Assembly (NCBI GenBank): GCA_026129405.1
Contig: JAHCID010000003.1
Coordinates: 185,257-249,256 of the forward strand
Length of the DNA stretch: 64,000 bases
Origin: a bacterium
GTDB lineage: Bacteria > Desulfobacterota > Binatia > DP-6
Direction of reading: 5' to 3'
Position 1 is the stretch's first letter, and every line of letters begins with the position of its first letter. Under the pieces are notes generated by a model, which saw only the letters and a list, made by a program, of their open reading frames with translations, was not told the DNA's origin and made no database searches. Position numbers and translations under genes: made by a program. This document shows positions 53,842-62,861 of this stretch, piece by piece.

Positions 53842-54556
53842 CCTCGACGCGCTGGCGCGGCGCCTCGTCCGCTGCCGCCGCTGCCCGCGGCTCGTCGCGC
53901 ATCGCATGCGCGTGGCCCGCGACAAGGTCGCGCGCTTCCGCGACTGGACGTACTGGGGCCGTCCCGTCCCCGGGTTCGGCGATCCGGGCGCACGCATCGT
54001 CGTCGTCGGGTTGGCTCCGGCCGCACACGGCGCCAACCGGACGGGGCGAATCTTCACCGGCGACGAGAGCGGCAACTGGCTCTATGCGGCGCTCCACCGC
54101 GCCGGCTTCGCCAGCCAGCCGACGTCGACGGATCGGGACGACGGACTCGCGCTCACCGGCGTGTGGGTGACCGCGGCCGCGCGCTGTGCGCCGCCCGCGA
54201 ACCGCCCGGCTCCGGACGAGCTCGACGCCTGCCGGCCGTGGCTCGTGCGGGAGAGCGGGCTCCTCGCCTCGGTGCGCGTCGTGGTCGCGCTCGGGCGGAT
54301 CGGCCACGACGCCGTCCTGGCGCTCGAGCGCGCCGAGGGCCATGCGACGCCGCGCCCCAGGCCGGGGTTCGCGCACGGGGCCGAGCATCGCCTCGGCTCG
54401 GGACGGATGCTGATCTGCTCCTACCACCCGAGCCAGCAGAACACCTTCACGGGGCGTCTGACGCGGCCGATGCTCGACGCCGTCTTCGCACGTGCGCGGA
54501 GGCTGGCCCGGTTTCCTCCGCGGGGGGCGGGTGGTAACGGAGGGCCCCCACGATGA
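53801..54556 (+). CDS. Uracil-DNA glycosylase family 5 (UdgB-like)
   Basis: A 251-residue 4Fe-4S uracil-DNA glycosylase. The N-terminal cluster Cys are in VRCRRCPRL, motif 1 is [20 protein letters not shown] (no active-site Asp/Asn in GLAPA, as in UdgB) and motif 3 is [14 protein letters not shown]. It removes uracil and deaminated bases and is common in GC-rich genomes. The start lies inside the Hint-like gene, and the stop overlaps rfbA (ATGA). Confidence 0.9.
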   Translation: MSSTSPPASSAANDLDALARRLVRCRRCPRLVAHRMRVARDKVARFRDWTYWGRPVPGFGDPGARIVVVGLAPAAHGANRTGRIFTGDESGNWLYAALHRAGFASQPTSTDRDDGLALTGVWVTAAARCAPPANRPAPDELDACRPWLVRESGLLASVRVVVALGRIGHDAVLALERAEGHATPRPRPGFAHGAEHRLGSGRMLICSYHPSQQNTFTGRLTRPMLDAVFARARRLARFPPRGAGGNGGPPR

Positions 54557-55425
54557 AGGGCATCCTCCTCGCCGGCGGCGCCGGCACGCGGTTGCACCCG
54601 CTGACCCTGGCGGTCAGCAAGCAGCTGCTGCCGGTCTACGACAAGCCGATGATCTACTACCCGCTGTCGAGCCTCATGCTCGCCGGCATCCGGGAGGTTC
54701 TCATCATCACGACGCCCCACGACCAGGCGAGCTTCCAGCGCCTGCTTGGCGACGGGAGCGTCCTCGGTATGGACCTGCGCTGGGCGGTGCAGCCCGAGCC
54801 GGAGGGCATCGCCCAGGCGTTCGTGATCGGACGCGATTTCATCGCCGGCGAGGCCGTGGCGCTCGCGCTCGGCGACAACATCTTCTACGGCCACGGCTTC
54901 ACCGAGAGCCTGCGGCGCGCCGCGGCGCGCGCGAACGGCGCGACGGTGTTCGCCTACCACGTGGCCGACCCGGAGCGGTACGGCGTCGTCGAGTTCGACG
55001 CCGGCGGGCGAGCGGCCTCGCTCGAGGAGAAGCCTGCGCGGCCGCGGTCGTCGTACGCCGTCACGGGGCTGTACTTCTACGACGAGCGCATCACGGCGAT
55101 CGCCGGCGGGCTGCGCCCGTCGGCGCGCGGTGAGCTCGAGATCACCGACGTGAATCGCGACTACCTGGCCTGCGGCGCGCTGCACGTCGAGAAGCTCGGG
55201 CGCGGCGTCGCCTGGCTCGATACCGGCACCCACGAGGCGCTCGTACAGGCGTCGACGTTCATCGCGGCGATCGAGGAGCGGCAGGGGCTGAAGGTCGCGT
55301 GCCTCGAGGAGATCGCGCTGCGCGCCGGCTGGATCGACGCGGCGGCGGTGCGCCGCGTCGCCGACGGGCTCGCGAAGACGAGCTACGGACAGTACCTGCG
55401 TCGCCTCCTGGAGCAGGAGCCCTGA
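54553..55425 (+). CDS. rfbA: Glucose-1-phosphate thymidylyltransferase
   Basis: A 290-residue nucleotidyltransferase making dTDP-glucose, the first step of dTDP-rhamnose synthesis. Signatures are [55 protein letters not shown] and [16 protein letters not shown]. It overlaps udgB by 4 bp and rfbC by 1 bp; rfbB and rfbD are not in the window. Confidence 0.97.
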   Translation: MKGILLAGGAGTRLHPLTLAVSKQLLPVYDKPMIYYPLSSLMLAGIREVLIITTPHDQASFQRLLGDGSVLGMDLRWAVQPEPEGIAQAFVIGRDFIAGEAVALALGDNIFYGHGFTESLRRAAARANGATVFAYHVADPERYGVVEFDAGGRAASLEEKPARPRSSYAVTGLYFYDERITAIAGGLRPSARGELEITDVNRDYLACGALHVEKLGRGVAWLDTGTHEALVQASTFIAAIEERQGLKVACLEEIALRAGWIDAAAVRRVADGLAKTSYGQYLRRLLEQEP

Positions 55426-55973
55426 TGCGCGTCGAGCGCTGCGCCCTGCCGGAGGTGATGATCGTCGAGCCGTCGGTTTTCACCGATGCGCGCGGGGTGT
55501 TCTTCGAGACGTATCACGCGGAGCGCTTCCGGGATGCCGGCATCGCCGACGCGTTCGTCCAGGACAACCACTCGATCTCGATGCGCGGCGTGCTCCGCGG
55601 GCTGCATGCACAAGCACGCCACCCGCAGGCGAAGCTCGTGCGCTGCGTCGCGGGCACGGTGTTCGACGTCGCCGTCGACGCGCGGCGCGGCGCGGCGACC
55701 TTCGGGCGCTGGATCGGGGTCGAGCTGTCGGCGGAGAACCGGCGCCAGCTCTACGTCCCGGCGGGCTTCCTGCACGGCTTCTGCGTCCTCGGGGCGAGCG
55801 CCGAGGTAGTCTACAAGTGCTCGGCGGTCTATGCGCCGGGCGACGAGTTCGGCGTCGTCTGGAACGACCCGGACCTCGCCATCGCCTGGCCGATCGCGGA
55901 GCCGACGGTGTCGGCGAAAGACGCCGCGCTGCCGCGCCTCGCGCAGCTCGCGGACCGGCTGCCGGCGAGCTAG
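55425..55973 (+). CDS. rfbC: dTDP-4-dehydrorhamnose 3,5-epimerase
   Basis: A 182-residue cupin-fold epimerase. The catalytic His is in RGVLRGLHAQARHPQAKLV, followed by VRCVAGTVFDVAVDARRG, YVPAGFLHGFCVL and the catalytic Tyr in AEVVYKCSAVY. Its ATG shares a base with the rfbA stop (TGATG). The last 4 bp overlap the convergent cyclotransferase-like gene. Confidence 0.96.
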   Translation: MRVERCALPEVMIVEPSVFTDARGVFFETYHAERFRDAGIADAFVQDNHSISMRGVLRGLHAQARHPQAKLVRCVAGTVFDVAVDARRGAATFGRWIGVELSAENRRQLYVPAGFLHGFCVLGASAEVVYKCSAVYAPGDEFGVVWNDPDLAIAWPIAEPTVSAKDAALPRLAQLADRLPAS

Positions 55974-56296
55974 CCGCGGGCGATCGCCGCACCGACGTAG
56001 ACGTCGCAGGCGAGCTCGACGCCGTCGGCGGCGACGGTGACCGCGCGGCGCACGTACAGTCGGCCCTCGTCCTCGTAGCAATCGAGCCGGCGCAGGGACG
56101 CGGCGTCGATCTCGCCGAGGACGAGACCGTCGACGATCCCGCCCGCATCGTCGAGCAGATAGGGATACCCGCCCAGCGGGTCGACGCGACGGAAGCCCCG
56201 CAGCGTCGCCGGGCGCGCCGGGAAGGTGCGCCCGGCGACGGCGCGCTGGCGGGCCGGATCGCGCAGGGTTCCGTAGACGAAGAGCCGGCCCGTCAC
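55970..56296 (-). CDS. Gamma-glutamylcyclotransferase/AIG2-like protein
   Basis: A 108-residue protein with the family start RLFVYGTLRDPARQR (substrate-binding YGTL), a conserved Gly-rich middle, and LDCYEDEGRLYVRR with the Glu that acts in catalysis. It would release 5-oxoproline from gamma-glutamyl amines or peptides. The ATG overlaps the stop of the extended acyl carrier protein (ATGA), so they are translated together. Confidence 0.87.
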   Translation of the reverse strand: MTGRLFVYGTLRDPARQRAVAGRTFPARPATLRGFRRVDPLGGYPYLLDDAGGIVDGLVLGEIDAASLRRLDCYEDEGRLYVRRAVTVAADGVELACDVYVGAAIARG

Positions 56297-56841
56297 GCCG
56301 CGTCGGGATGACGGCGCGGACGCAACGGCTCGCGTTGCACACGCACGTCGACGCCGCGTTCGGCGAGGCGTGCGAAGCGCGCCCGCACGCGTCCGACGGT
56401 GGTGTCGTCGGGGGCGAGAACGGTGATCTCGAGGCGGCTGCCGGGACCGGCGCGCCCGGCGTCCTCGCTCAGGGTCTGCACGAGATAGGGCGTGAGCGAG
56501 CCGGCGCGCTCGATCGCCGTCCCCGGCGTCGCCTCGGCCCGGACGACGCGCGCGACCACCTCGGCGGGAACGGCGGCGCTGTCGAGCGAGCGGTCGAGCG
56601 CCTCCTGCGCCACCAGCAGGATGGCCTCGACGAGATCGCCGTAGGTGCGGACCTCGGCGAGGACGCGCTCCGGAATCGCCAGCTCCAGCTCGTCCTCGAG
56701 CGCGAGGCCGAGCTCCGCCAGGTCGAGCGAGTCGGCGGCGAGATCGTCGACCAGCGAGAGCTCGTCGCGGAGGTCGGCCTCCTCGACGCCCAGGTGGTCG
56801 GCTGCCACGCGACGGACTCGCGGCTCCACCAGATTCCGCAT
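56293..56841 (-). CDS. Acyl carrier protein with a ~105-residue C-terminal extension
   Basis: A 182-residue protein. Residues about 1-75 form a typical ACP with the phosphopantetheine site in LAADSLDLAELGLALE. Residues about 76-182 have no family I recognise; they contain LVAQEALDRSLDSAAVPAEV, an LEITVLAPDDTTVGRVRARF strand-helix and a basic end. GAGGAGGGG lies upstream of the start. The extension may be a catalytic or docking domain for the carried acyl group. It is coupled to a cyclotransferase-like gene. Confidence 0.8.
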   Translation of the reverse strand: MRNLVEPRVRRVAADHLGVEEADLRDELSLVDDLAADSLDLAELGLALEDELELAIPERVLAEVRTYGDLVEAILLVAQEALDRSLDSAAVPAEVVARVVRAEATPGTAIERAGSLTPYLVQTLSEDAGRAGPGSRLEITVLAPDDTTVGRVRARFARLAERGVDVRVQREPLRPRRHPDAA

Positions 56842-57015
56842 GATGCCCACCCCTCCTCGGTACTGATCGGCCCCCCGGACCGGACCGCGACTATCTAGCA
56901 CAGCCCGCTGCGAGGAACAGCGTCCGGGGCGAAGAAAAAATCGGCTTCCGTCGACGCGTTGCGCCGTCGCAAGGAGACTTCCGCGCCGCCCGGAGAAGGG
57001 TAGAGGGAGAGGGAC

Positions 57016-57519
57016 ATGGCGCACCGACACTCCGTCCTGGTGGTGGCACGAGAGGTGCGGGGGCGCTGCGGCTGGCAGGCGCGGCTCCGGAAGCGGCGCG
57101 ACCTCCAGGTGACGCTGGCAGACTCGGCGCTCGCGGCGCTCGAGATGCTCGAACGCACACGGCCGTGCCTCGTCCTCGCGGCGCTCGACGACCGTGACGT
57201 CGGCGCGCTGCTGCTGCGCACGATCATGCAGGAGGCCCCCTGGCTGCGTCAGGTGCCGCTTGCGTTCGTGAGCGTCGGCGAGCCGCTGGTCGCCGCGCGT
57301 GCGCTGCGTACGACGGTCCTGCGGCCGTCGGGCGACGTGGCGCGCGTGGAGCGTCTGCTGTCCGCGTGCGGGGTGGCGCCGGCTGCCGAGCGGCAGCGCG
57401 CGGCGCGCCTCACGGCAGCCACGCGGACGACCACGTTTCCGTCAGGACCTGCCCCCGGCGCTCGAGAAATGCGCGCAGCTCGACCGGCGCCGCGTCCTTG
57501 GGCTCCATCTGGAAGGTGA
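57016..57519 (+). CDS. Degenerate receiver-like protein
   Basis: A 167-residue protein whose first ~120 residues follow a response-regulator receiver layout: VLVVAREVRGRCGWQARLRK, CLVLAALDDRDVGALLLRT, VPLAFVSVGEP and TVLRPSGDVARVERLL. The acidic pair, phospho-acceptor Asp and Lys (now Arg) are replaced, so phosphorylation is unlikely. GGAGAGGGA-like sequence precedes the ATG. The Arg/Ala-rich tail overlaps the 3' end of antisense opgG by 110 bp. Confidence 0.55.
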   Translation: MAHRHSVLVVAREVRGRCGWQARLRKRRDLQVTLADSALAALEMLERTRPCLVLAALDDRDVGALLLRTIMQEAPWLRQVPLAFVSVGEPLVAARALRTTVLRPSGDVARVERLLSACGVAPAAERQRAARLTAATRTTTFPSGPAPGAREMRAARPAPRPWAPSGR

Positions 57520-58918
57520 GACGCCAGCCCCCGGTGACGGGATTCTTGTAGACGTGCTCATCGAAGATCGTGGCGCCGCCCGACGCCGTCACGACCGCGC
57601 GCGGCGCCGCGTCGGCGCCGAGCCCGGCGAGGGCCTCGCCCTCGAAGTCGAGAACCCAGCGATGACCCGTGCGCGGCGTGCCGACCGCGCCGTGGTCGCG
57701 CCGGGTGGCGACGACGCGCCCCGCCGGCGGCCGCGCCGGATCGTCGCCGTACCACGAGAGGACGTAGCCGTACGCCAGCGGCTCGCCCGGGGGCGGCAGC
57801 ACGTCGGGCACCCAGAAGGCGACGACGTTGTCCATCAGCTCGTCCTTGGTGGGGATCGTGACCAGGCGCACCTGTCCCGCGCCCCAGTCGCCCTTCGGCG
57901 CGACCCAGGCGCTCGGACGCAGCTCGGCGCGCGTCTCGATGTCCTGATGGCTGCGGAAGTCGCGGTCGCGCTGGATGAGACCGAAGCCGCGTGGGTCGCG
58001 GGTCGCGAGCGCGGCGACGTCGATGCGCGTCGGGTTGTCGAGCGGGCGCCAGAGCCACTCGCCGCTCGCGAACTGGACCAGGAGACCGTCGGAGTCGTGC
58101 ACCTCGGGACGGAAGTCGTCGACGCAGCGCGTCCCGTTCTCGCCAAAGAGGAACATGCTGGTGAGCGGCGCCAGGCCGAGGACCTTCGGCGCGCGGCGGA
58201 GAAAGAGGCGTGCGTCGACGTCGACGACGGTCTGCACGCCGGGCGTGACGGCGAAGCGATACGCGCCGCTGAGCGACGGCCCGTCGAGCAGGGCGTAGAC
58301 GACGAGGCTGGTCGCGTCCGGCGCGGGGGTCTCGAGCCAGAGCTCGATGAAGCGGGGAAACTCCTCGCCGGTCGGCTCGACCGTGTCGACGGCGACGCCG
58401 CGCGCGGACAGCCCGTAGACGTTGTCGCGGCCGACGGCGCGGAAATAGCTCGCGCCGAGAAAGACGATGACCTCGTCGAAGTACTCGGGGGTCTTGAGCG
58501 GCGCGTGGATGCGGATGCCGGCCCAGCCGATGTCCTCGGGGATCGTCTTCTCGAAGGTGTTCTTGCCGTAGTCGAAGTAGCGGGTGGCGAAGGGGAGGGC
58601 CTCGACCCGATCGCGGTCGACGACGTGCACCTGCACGCTGCGGTCGAAGTAGAGCCCGGGATGGAACAGCTGCACCTGGAACGGCAGCTTCTCGTCGCGC
58701 CAGAGAGCGCGCTCCGGCCGGAAGCGGATGTCGCGCCACTGATCGTAGGTCATGGCCCCGCCCTTCAGCATCCAGGGGGGCACGACGGTCTGGCGGTCTC
58801 GGTACGGCTCCGCGGCGATCGTGCGGGCGACCTGCTCGACGTCGCCGAGACCGAAGGCCAGCGCGCCGCGGGCCGCCAGGGCGAGGGCGAGCCCGACGAG
58901 GACGAGGAGACGACGCAC
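57410..58918 (-). CDS. opgG: Periplasmic glucan biosynthesis protein (OpgG/MdoG)
   Basis: A 502-residue protein needed for osmoregulated periplasmic glucans. GTG 58918 gives a signal peptide, MRRLLVLVGLALALAARGAL, cleaved near ALAFG. Family motifs are MTYDQWRDIRFRPERALW, LPFQVQLFHPGLYF, GASYFRAVGRDNVYGLSARG, LFGENGTRCVDDFRPEVHDS and SGEWLWRPLDNP. opgH, its usual partner, is not adjacent. Upstream in-frame sequence is Arg-rich and was discarded. Confidence 0.9.
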   Translation of the reverse strand: MRRLLVLVGLALALAARGALAFGLGDVEQVARTIAAEPYRDRQTVVPPWMLKGGAMTYDQWRDIRFRPERALWRDEKLPFQVQLFHPGLYFDRSVQVHVVDRDRVEALPFATRYFDYGKNTFEKTIPEDIGWAGIRIHAPLKTPEYFDEVIVFLGASYFRAVGRDNVYGLSARGVAVDTVEPTGEEFPRFIELWLETPAPDATSLVVYALLDGPSLSGAYRFAVTPGVQTVVDVDARLFLRRAPKVLGLAPLTSMFLFGENGTRCVDDFRPEVHDSDGLLVQFASGEWLWRPLDNPTRIDVAALATRDPRGFGLIQRDRDFRSHQDIETRAELRPSAWVAPKGDWGAGQVRLVTIPTKDELMDNVVAFWVPDVLPPPGEPLAYGYVLSWYGDDPARPPAGRVVATRRDHGAVGTPRTGHRWVLDFEGEALAGLGADAAPRAVVTASGGATIFDEHVYKNPVTGGWRLTFQMEPKDAAPVELRAFLERRGQVLTETWSSAWLP

Positions 58919-59223
58919 GCCGCGGGCGAGAGGACCTGGCCCTCGTCGCGACGCGCGCGCCCCGTCCGGATGTCCTCGCAGGCGCGGGCGATCTCCGCGG
59001 GGCTGCGGCCCGCGGCTGCGACGAGCCGGCGCGCCGGCCGCACGAGGAGGGCGCGCCGCGGCGTTCAGGTCGCCAGGTGACGAGGTCTTCACCGCGGGCC
59101 TCGATCCCTGCGGACGAGCAAGTCGAAGGCCTCCGACATGGCGGGCCACCGCTACCCCGCGTCGCGCCCCGAATCCACCCGCGCCGGCTTGCTCCGCAGC
59201 GGCGCGTGGAGAATACGGGCCAC

Positions 59224-59700
59224 ATGACGACGCTCTGGGACGTGAAGACCACCTGGCTCGACGGCACCCCCGCCGACCTCGCCACGCTGCGCGGCAAGGT
59301 CGCATTGGTCGTGAACGTCGCGAGCGCCTGCGGCTTCACGCCGCAGTACGCCGGCCTCCAGCGCCTGCACGACGAGCTGTCGGCACGGGGCTTCACCGTG
59401 GTCGGTGCACCCAGCAACGAGTTCGGCGGCCAGGAGCCGGGCGCAGCAGAGGAGATCCGAACCTTCTGCGAGCGCAACTTCGGGATCACGTTCCTGCTCC
59501 TGGCGAAGGGCGACACCAGGCCCGGGCCGTCGCAGTCGCCGGTCTACCGCGTGCTCACCGCGGGCGGAGACGTGCCGAGCTGGAACTTCTGCAAGTACGT
59601 CGTGGGCAAGGACGGCAGCGTGCGCGCCTTCTTCCCGAGTCGGACGGCACCCGACGATCCCGCATTGCGGCAGGCGATCGCCGATGCCCTGACGAGCTGA
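59224..59700 (+). CDS. Glutathione peroxidase (thiol peroxidase, Cys type)
   Basis: A 158-residue enzyme reducing peroxides. The peroxidatic Cys36 is in VNVASACGFTPQYAGLQ (Cys where animal enzymes have selenocysteine), with Gln in PSNEFGGQEPG and Trp-Asn in PSWNFCKYVV completing the tetrad. The usual resolving-Cys position in CERNFGITF is kept, so thioredoxin may be the reductant. It starts at ATG 59224. Confidence 0.93.
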   Translation: MTTLWDVKTTWLDGTPADLATLRGKVALVVNVASACGFTPQYAGLQRLHDELSARGFTVVGAPSNEFGGQEPGAAEEIRTFCERNFGITFLLLAKGDTRPGPSQSPVYRVLTAGGDVPSWNFCKYVVGKDGSVRAFFPSRTAPDDPALRQAIADALTS

Positions 59701-59819
59701 CCGCACGACGTCGCACGACGCCCTTGAACGGGGTGTCCCGCACGGTGTAGGCGCGTCGGCATGCCTGGTGCGCTGATAGCTTCCTTGGTCGCCGTGATCG
59801 GACGCGGCGTGAGAGCGCC

Positions 59820-60674
59820 GTGCACCTGACCCTGAAGCGCGCCCTGCGCGTCGTGCATCGGGTGGTCGGTCCCATGCTCCCACCGACGCTATTGGCCCGG
59901 CGATATCCGGGCGTGCCCGGACGCATCCACATCGACGACCAGATGCTGGCCTCCGATGCGGCTGATCGGGTGCGGCACTACGTCGACGACGCGCGCTCGG
60001 CGATGACGAACCTCGAGGAGTCGCTGGCGGCGTGCGGGCGCCGCTGGGCCGACGTGGGCGCGTGCCTCGATCTGCCGTCGGGATACGGCCGCGTCACGCG
60101 CTGGCTCGCGCAGCGGCTGGATCCCGGCGCCGTCACCGCGGCGGACGTGGACGCGCAGGCGGTACGCTTCTGCGCCGCCGAGTTCGGCGTCCGGCCGCTT
60201 CCCGTTCCGCGGGACGTGCGGGCATTGCGGCTTCCGCAGTCCTACGACCTCGTGTTCACCGGATCGCTGCTGACCCACCTGCCCCCGGAGGACGGCTATC
60301 GCCTGCTGGAGACGTTGATTGGCGCGCTCGCCTCCGCCGGGCTCCTCGTCTTCTCGACGCAGGGATCGTCGTGCCTCCGACACCTCGACGTCTACGGCCC
60401 GTGCTTCGCGAAAGCCGCCGACCACTATCGCGACGGGCTCGCGCGCGACGGCGTCGCGTATCTCGACTATCCGCGCCACCGCGATTACGGCATCACCCTG
60501 CATCGAGCCGCCAGGCTGCGCGCCGTCCTGCAGGACCGTTTCGCCGACGGTGTCGAGCTGGTCCGCTACGCCGAGCGGGGATGGGACGCGCATCAGGACG
60601 TGTGGTCCCTTCGGCGTCTCCCGCGCGGGCCGCTGACCTCGCGCCCCGCGGGCGCCCCGGCGGCGCTCGCCTGA
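59820..60674 (+). CDS. SAM-dependent methyltransferase (class I)
   Basis: A 284-residue protein. The SAM-binding region is CLDLPSGYGRVTRWLAQRL followed by VTAADVDAQAVRFCAAEFG, then a FTGSLLTHLPPEDGYRLLET post-motif. The N-terminal ~50 residues are basic and hydrophobic. The substrate is unknown. The gene begins at GTG 59820 and is convergent with the radical SAM gene 13 bp beyond its end, so they are neighbours but not one operon. Confidence 0.85.
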   Translation: MHLTLKRALRVVHRVVGPMLPPTLLARRYPGVPGRIHIDDQMLASDAADRVRHYVDDARSAMTNLEESLAACGRRWADVGACLDLPSGYGRVTRWLAQRLDPGAVTAADVDAQAVRFCAAEFGVRPLPVPRDVRALRLPQSYDLVFTGSLLTHLPPEDGYRLLETLIGALASAGLLVFSTQGSSCLRHLDVYGPCFAKAADHYRDGLARDGVAYLDYPRHRDYGITLHRAARLRAVLQDRFADGVELVRYAERGWDAHQDVWSLRRLPRGPLTSRPAGAPAALA

Positions 60675-60687
60675 CCCGACGAGGCGG

Positions 60688-61747
60688 TCAGTACGCCAGC
60701 ACGGTGGCGAGCGTGCATCCGCGGCAGTAGTCCGCGAATCGGCCGTCGACCAGCCGGCGGCGAAAGGACGCGTAGGCCGGCCCGCGCCATGCCGCGGCGA
60801 AGGGCTCGTCCCGCACGTTGCCCAGCTTCTCCGTCGCGTAGCAGCAGGGCTTCACCCACCCGAAGGAGTCGACGAACGCCTGCTCGAAGCCGATGACGCA
60901 TCGCCGTCCGGGCGGCGCGGGCAGCGGACCGGCGGGCGCCGCTGGCGGGGCGGCCACCCCGCTTGGAGGAGCCGGGGTCGGGACGCTGCCCGGCACGGGA
61001 TTGCGGGGGAGCGAGACCGGGATGGGAGCCCGGTGCGCGGCGACGACGAGCCGCCCCATCGCGTCGGCGATCTGCGCCTCGGTGAGAAGGAGGGTCTCAT
61101 CGAGCGGACGCACCACCTCGACGACGACCTCGTCGGCGCCGACGTCGACCGTGAGTTCGACGAGCCGCTCGACCGCCTCGACGTTTCCGGGTTGGAGCAC
61201 GTGGTACACCACGAGGCGCGAGAGGCGCTCGGCGCGCGCCGCCCGCCGCTGTCGCTCGAAGGCCGTGAGGTTCCGGCGCAGGACGTCGAAGGCGTCGACG
61301 CCCTGGACTGCACGATCGGTGTGCGCGTCGCCGGCGTGGACGGATACGCGCACCGTGTCCCAGCCGATGGCGACGAGCTCCTCGGTAAGTGCGCCGTGGA
61401 GCAGCGTGCCGTTGGTCACGAGCGTTCCCCGCCAACTGCGGCGCTTGATCGCGGCGCAGATCGCACCCGCCTCGGGATGGAGGAGCGGCTCGCCGCCGCC
61501 GCCGATCACCACCTCCCGGAGCCCGGGGCAGCATCCCGTCGAACAGGCGCTCGTAGTCCGCGAGCCCGAGTCGCTCGCGCTTCTCGGCGCGACGGAGCGA
61601 GCCGAGGACGTCGGCGGCCGTGTGCTGGAGCCAGCACATGGGACAGGCGTGATTGCAGGCGGACGTCACCGGGGTGATCTGGAGCACCTCGGGCCCGACC
61701 AACGCCGTGCCGGCGAGCGCGCCCAGCCGCCGCGCCGCACGCCACAC
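60688..61747 (-). pseudogene. Radical SAM/SPASM protein interrupted by a +1 frameshift
   Basis: From GTG 61747 the first frame holds the radical SAM cluster motif CNHACPMCWLQ (residues 31-41) and runs to DGMLPRA. The match then continues in another frame as LREVVIGGGGEPLLHPEA, LVTNGTLLHG and a SPASM-like C-terminus with CVIGFEQAF, VKPCCYATEKLGN and YCRGCTL. Dropping one G at about 61521-61528 (the CCCGGGG run) restores a single ~353-residue protein. A sequencing error, a genuine mutation or frameshifting could explain it. The enzyme would modify a peptide or other substrate. Confidence 0.8.
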
Positions 61748-62172
61748 CGCACCGCCCGGCCCACGGTGGGGCGATGGTCCGACGGACGACCGTCGGCGCA
61801 GCCGCCCGGATCAGACCCAACCGCCATCGGATGGATGCCTATCATATCCGACGGATGTCGCACAGACGGAGTAGGGTGTGCGTCAGAAGTGCAAGTAGTT
61901 AGCTTCTAAGCTGGTAGCAGTCAACGGCTGGTGATCGCGGGGGCGGGGGCGGCGAGTGTGGTGGTGGGCGGCAGGCGCGCCCGCGAGGGTGTCGGCCACG
62001 CTGCCGGGCGCGAGCGGAGCGCAGGATCCGGTGCAGTTCGCCCGGGCGCCGCCTCCGCAGCGCGGCCCGCGAGGTGCCGAGCTGGCCTGCAGCAGCGACC
62101 GCGTCGGCAAGGCCCAAGCGTGCGCGCAGCGCGGGCGCTGCGGTGGATCGCGACGGGCGGGCGGACGGCGCA
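61748..62172 (+). other. Gene-free stretch before the island boundary
   Basis: About 425 bp with no convincing gene; the open frames are G/C-rich shadows. It is the upstream region of the radical SAM gene. A locally A+T-richer patch at about 61830-61925 (TATCATATCC and AGTTAGCTTCTAAGCTGG) stands out from its surroundings but has no recognised motif. Confidence 0.5.
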
Positions 62173-62214
62173 TGCCCCCGGCAGGAATCGAACCTGCGAC
62201 CCCCTGCTTAGGAG
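62173..62214 (-). other. 3' fragment of a tRNA-Arg(CCU)-like gene, probable attachment site
   Basis: Read on the minus strand, this 42-bp block is the 3' part of a tRNA: anticodon loop CTCCTAA, anticodon-stem 3' side GCAGG, variable loop, a perfect T arm (GCAGG-TTCGATT-CCTGC), acceptor strand CGGGGGC and discriminator A. The preceding bases on that strand do not form a D arm or the matching 5' stem, so it is a fragment. Such 3' ends are classic phage and island attachment sites. The orientation predicts an intact copy to the right of the window. Confidence 0.75.
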
Positions 62215-62468
62215 TTCCCCCCGGCCTCGGATGCGAGGCGCCGCGCGCCGCTATCATCGCGTCTTTCCACGCAACGCACGCTGCACCTGAGGCACCGGCA
62301 CGTACCGGCACGCATCGAGCGTGTGACCGTCGCGTGACTGACCGGGATGGCGCACTACCCAGCGAGCCCGGTATGTTCGCGCCGTGTCGAGCAGGCGCCG
62401 GGAAGCACGACCATCGTCGTCTGCCAGCTCGTACTGGTTCGGATTCAACGTCCGAAGGAAACTGCGTC

Positions 62469-62753
62469 GTGCACGAGAACGGCATCGTGGCGAAGGCCAA
62501 AGGCGAAAAGCGCCGCCGCAGGGGCCTCAACGTCCACGACATCCTCGCTGGCGAGAAAATACCTGGCATGACCCTCCGTGGCAGCGACGTTCACATCAAC
62601 CCCGGCTCGATACCGCAGCTCGCGAGCGAGGCGCAGGCGTGGCTCTCGGACCTGGCCAAGGCGGTAGTCGACCGCATCAATGCGGAGACGTCCGAGAGCA
62701 AGGTCGGCGGGCGGAAAAGGTCCCCACGGGCGAGCGCCCGCGTGTCAAGCTGA
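62469..62753 (+). CDS. Small phage-associated protein of unknown function
   Basis: A 94-residue protein from GTG 62469, with AAGGAAA about ten bases upstream. It is basic at both ends (AKGEKRRRRG and GGRKRSPRAS) with a middle DILAGEKIPGMTLRGSDVHI and an amphipathic helix AQAWLSDLAKAVVDRINAET. I do not recognise it. The balanced middle composition supports coding better than the overlapping Arg-rich frames. It may be a small DNA-binding or packaging accessory protein. Confidence 0.45.
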   Translation: MHENGIVAKAKGEKRRRRGLNVHDILAGEKIPGMTLRGSDVHINPGSIPQLASEAQAWLSDLAKAVVDRINAETSESKVGGRKRSPRASARVSS

Positions 62754-62861
62754 CCCCCTGCTGAATTGGCAGGACGGCCCCCGCAAGCGCCTGTGCTACA
62801 ATGCCTTTCGGAGCGCGGTCACAAGGCGGTCACGCGCCGCTCGGCCGCAGGAAGGCGCGCG

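Noticed and set aside
54553-55973. Complete dTDP-rhamnose operon
   Set aside because: Only rfbA and rfbC are present; rfbB and rfbD are not in the window.
59077-59223. N-terminal extension of the glutathione peroxidase
   Set aside because: The extra residues are Arg/Pro-rich without a signal peptide, and family homology starts at ATG 59224.
62173-62214. Complete tRNA-Arg gene
   Set aside because: The anticodon-stem 5' strand, D arm and acceptor 5' strand are missing in the adjoining sequence.
62254-62448. 64-codon minus-strand frame in the island
   Set aside because: Composition is plausible, but there is no ribosome-binding site, no motif and it lies between the tRNA fragment and the first phage-like gene; not enough support.
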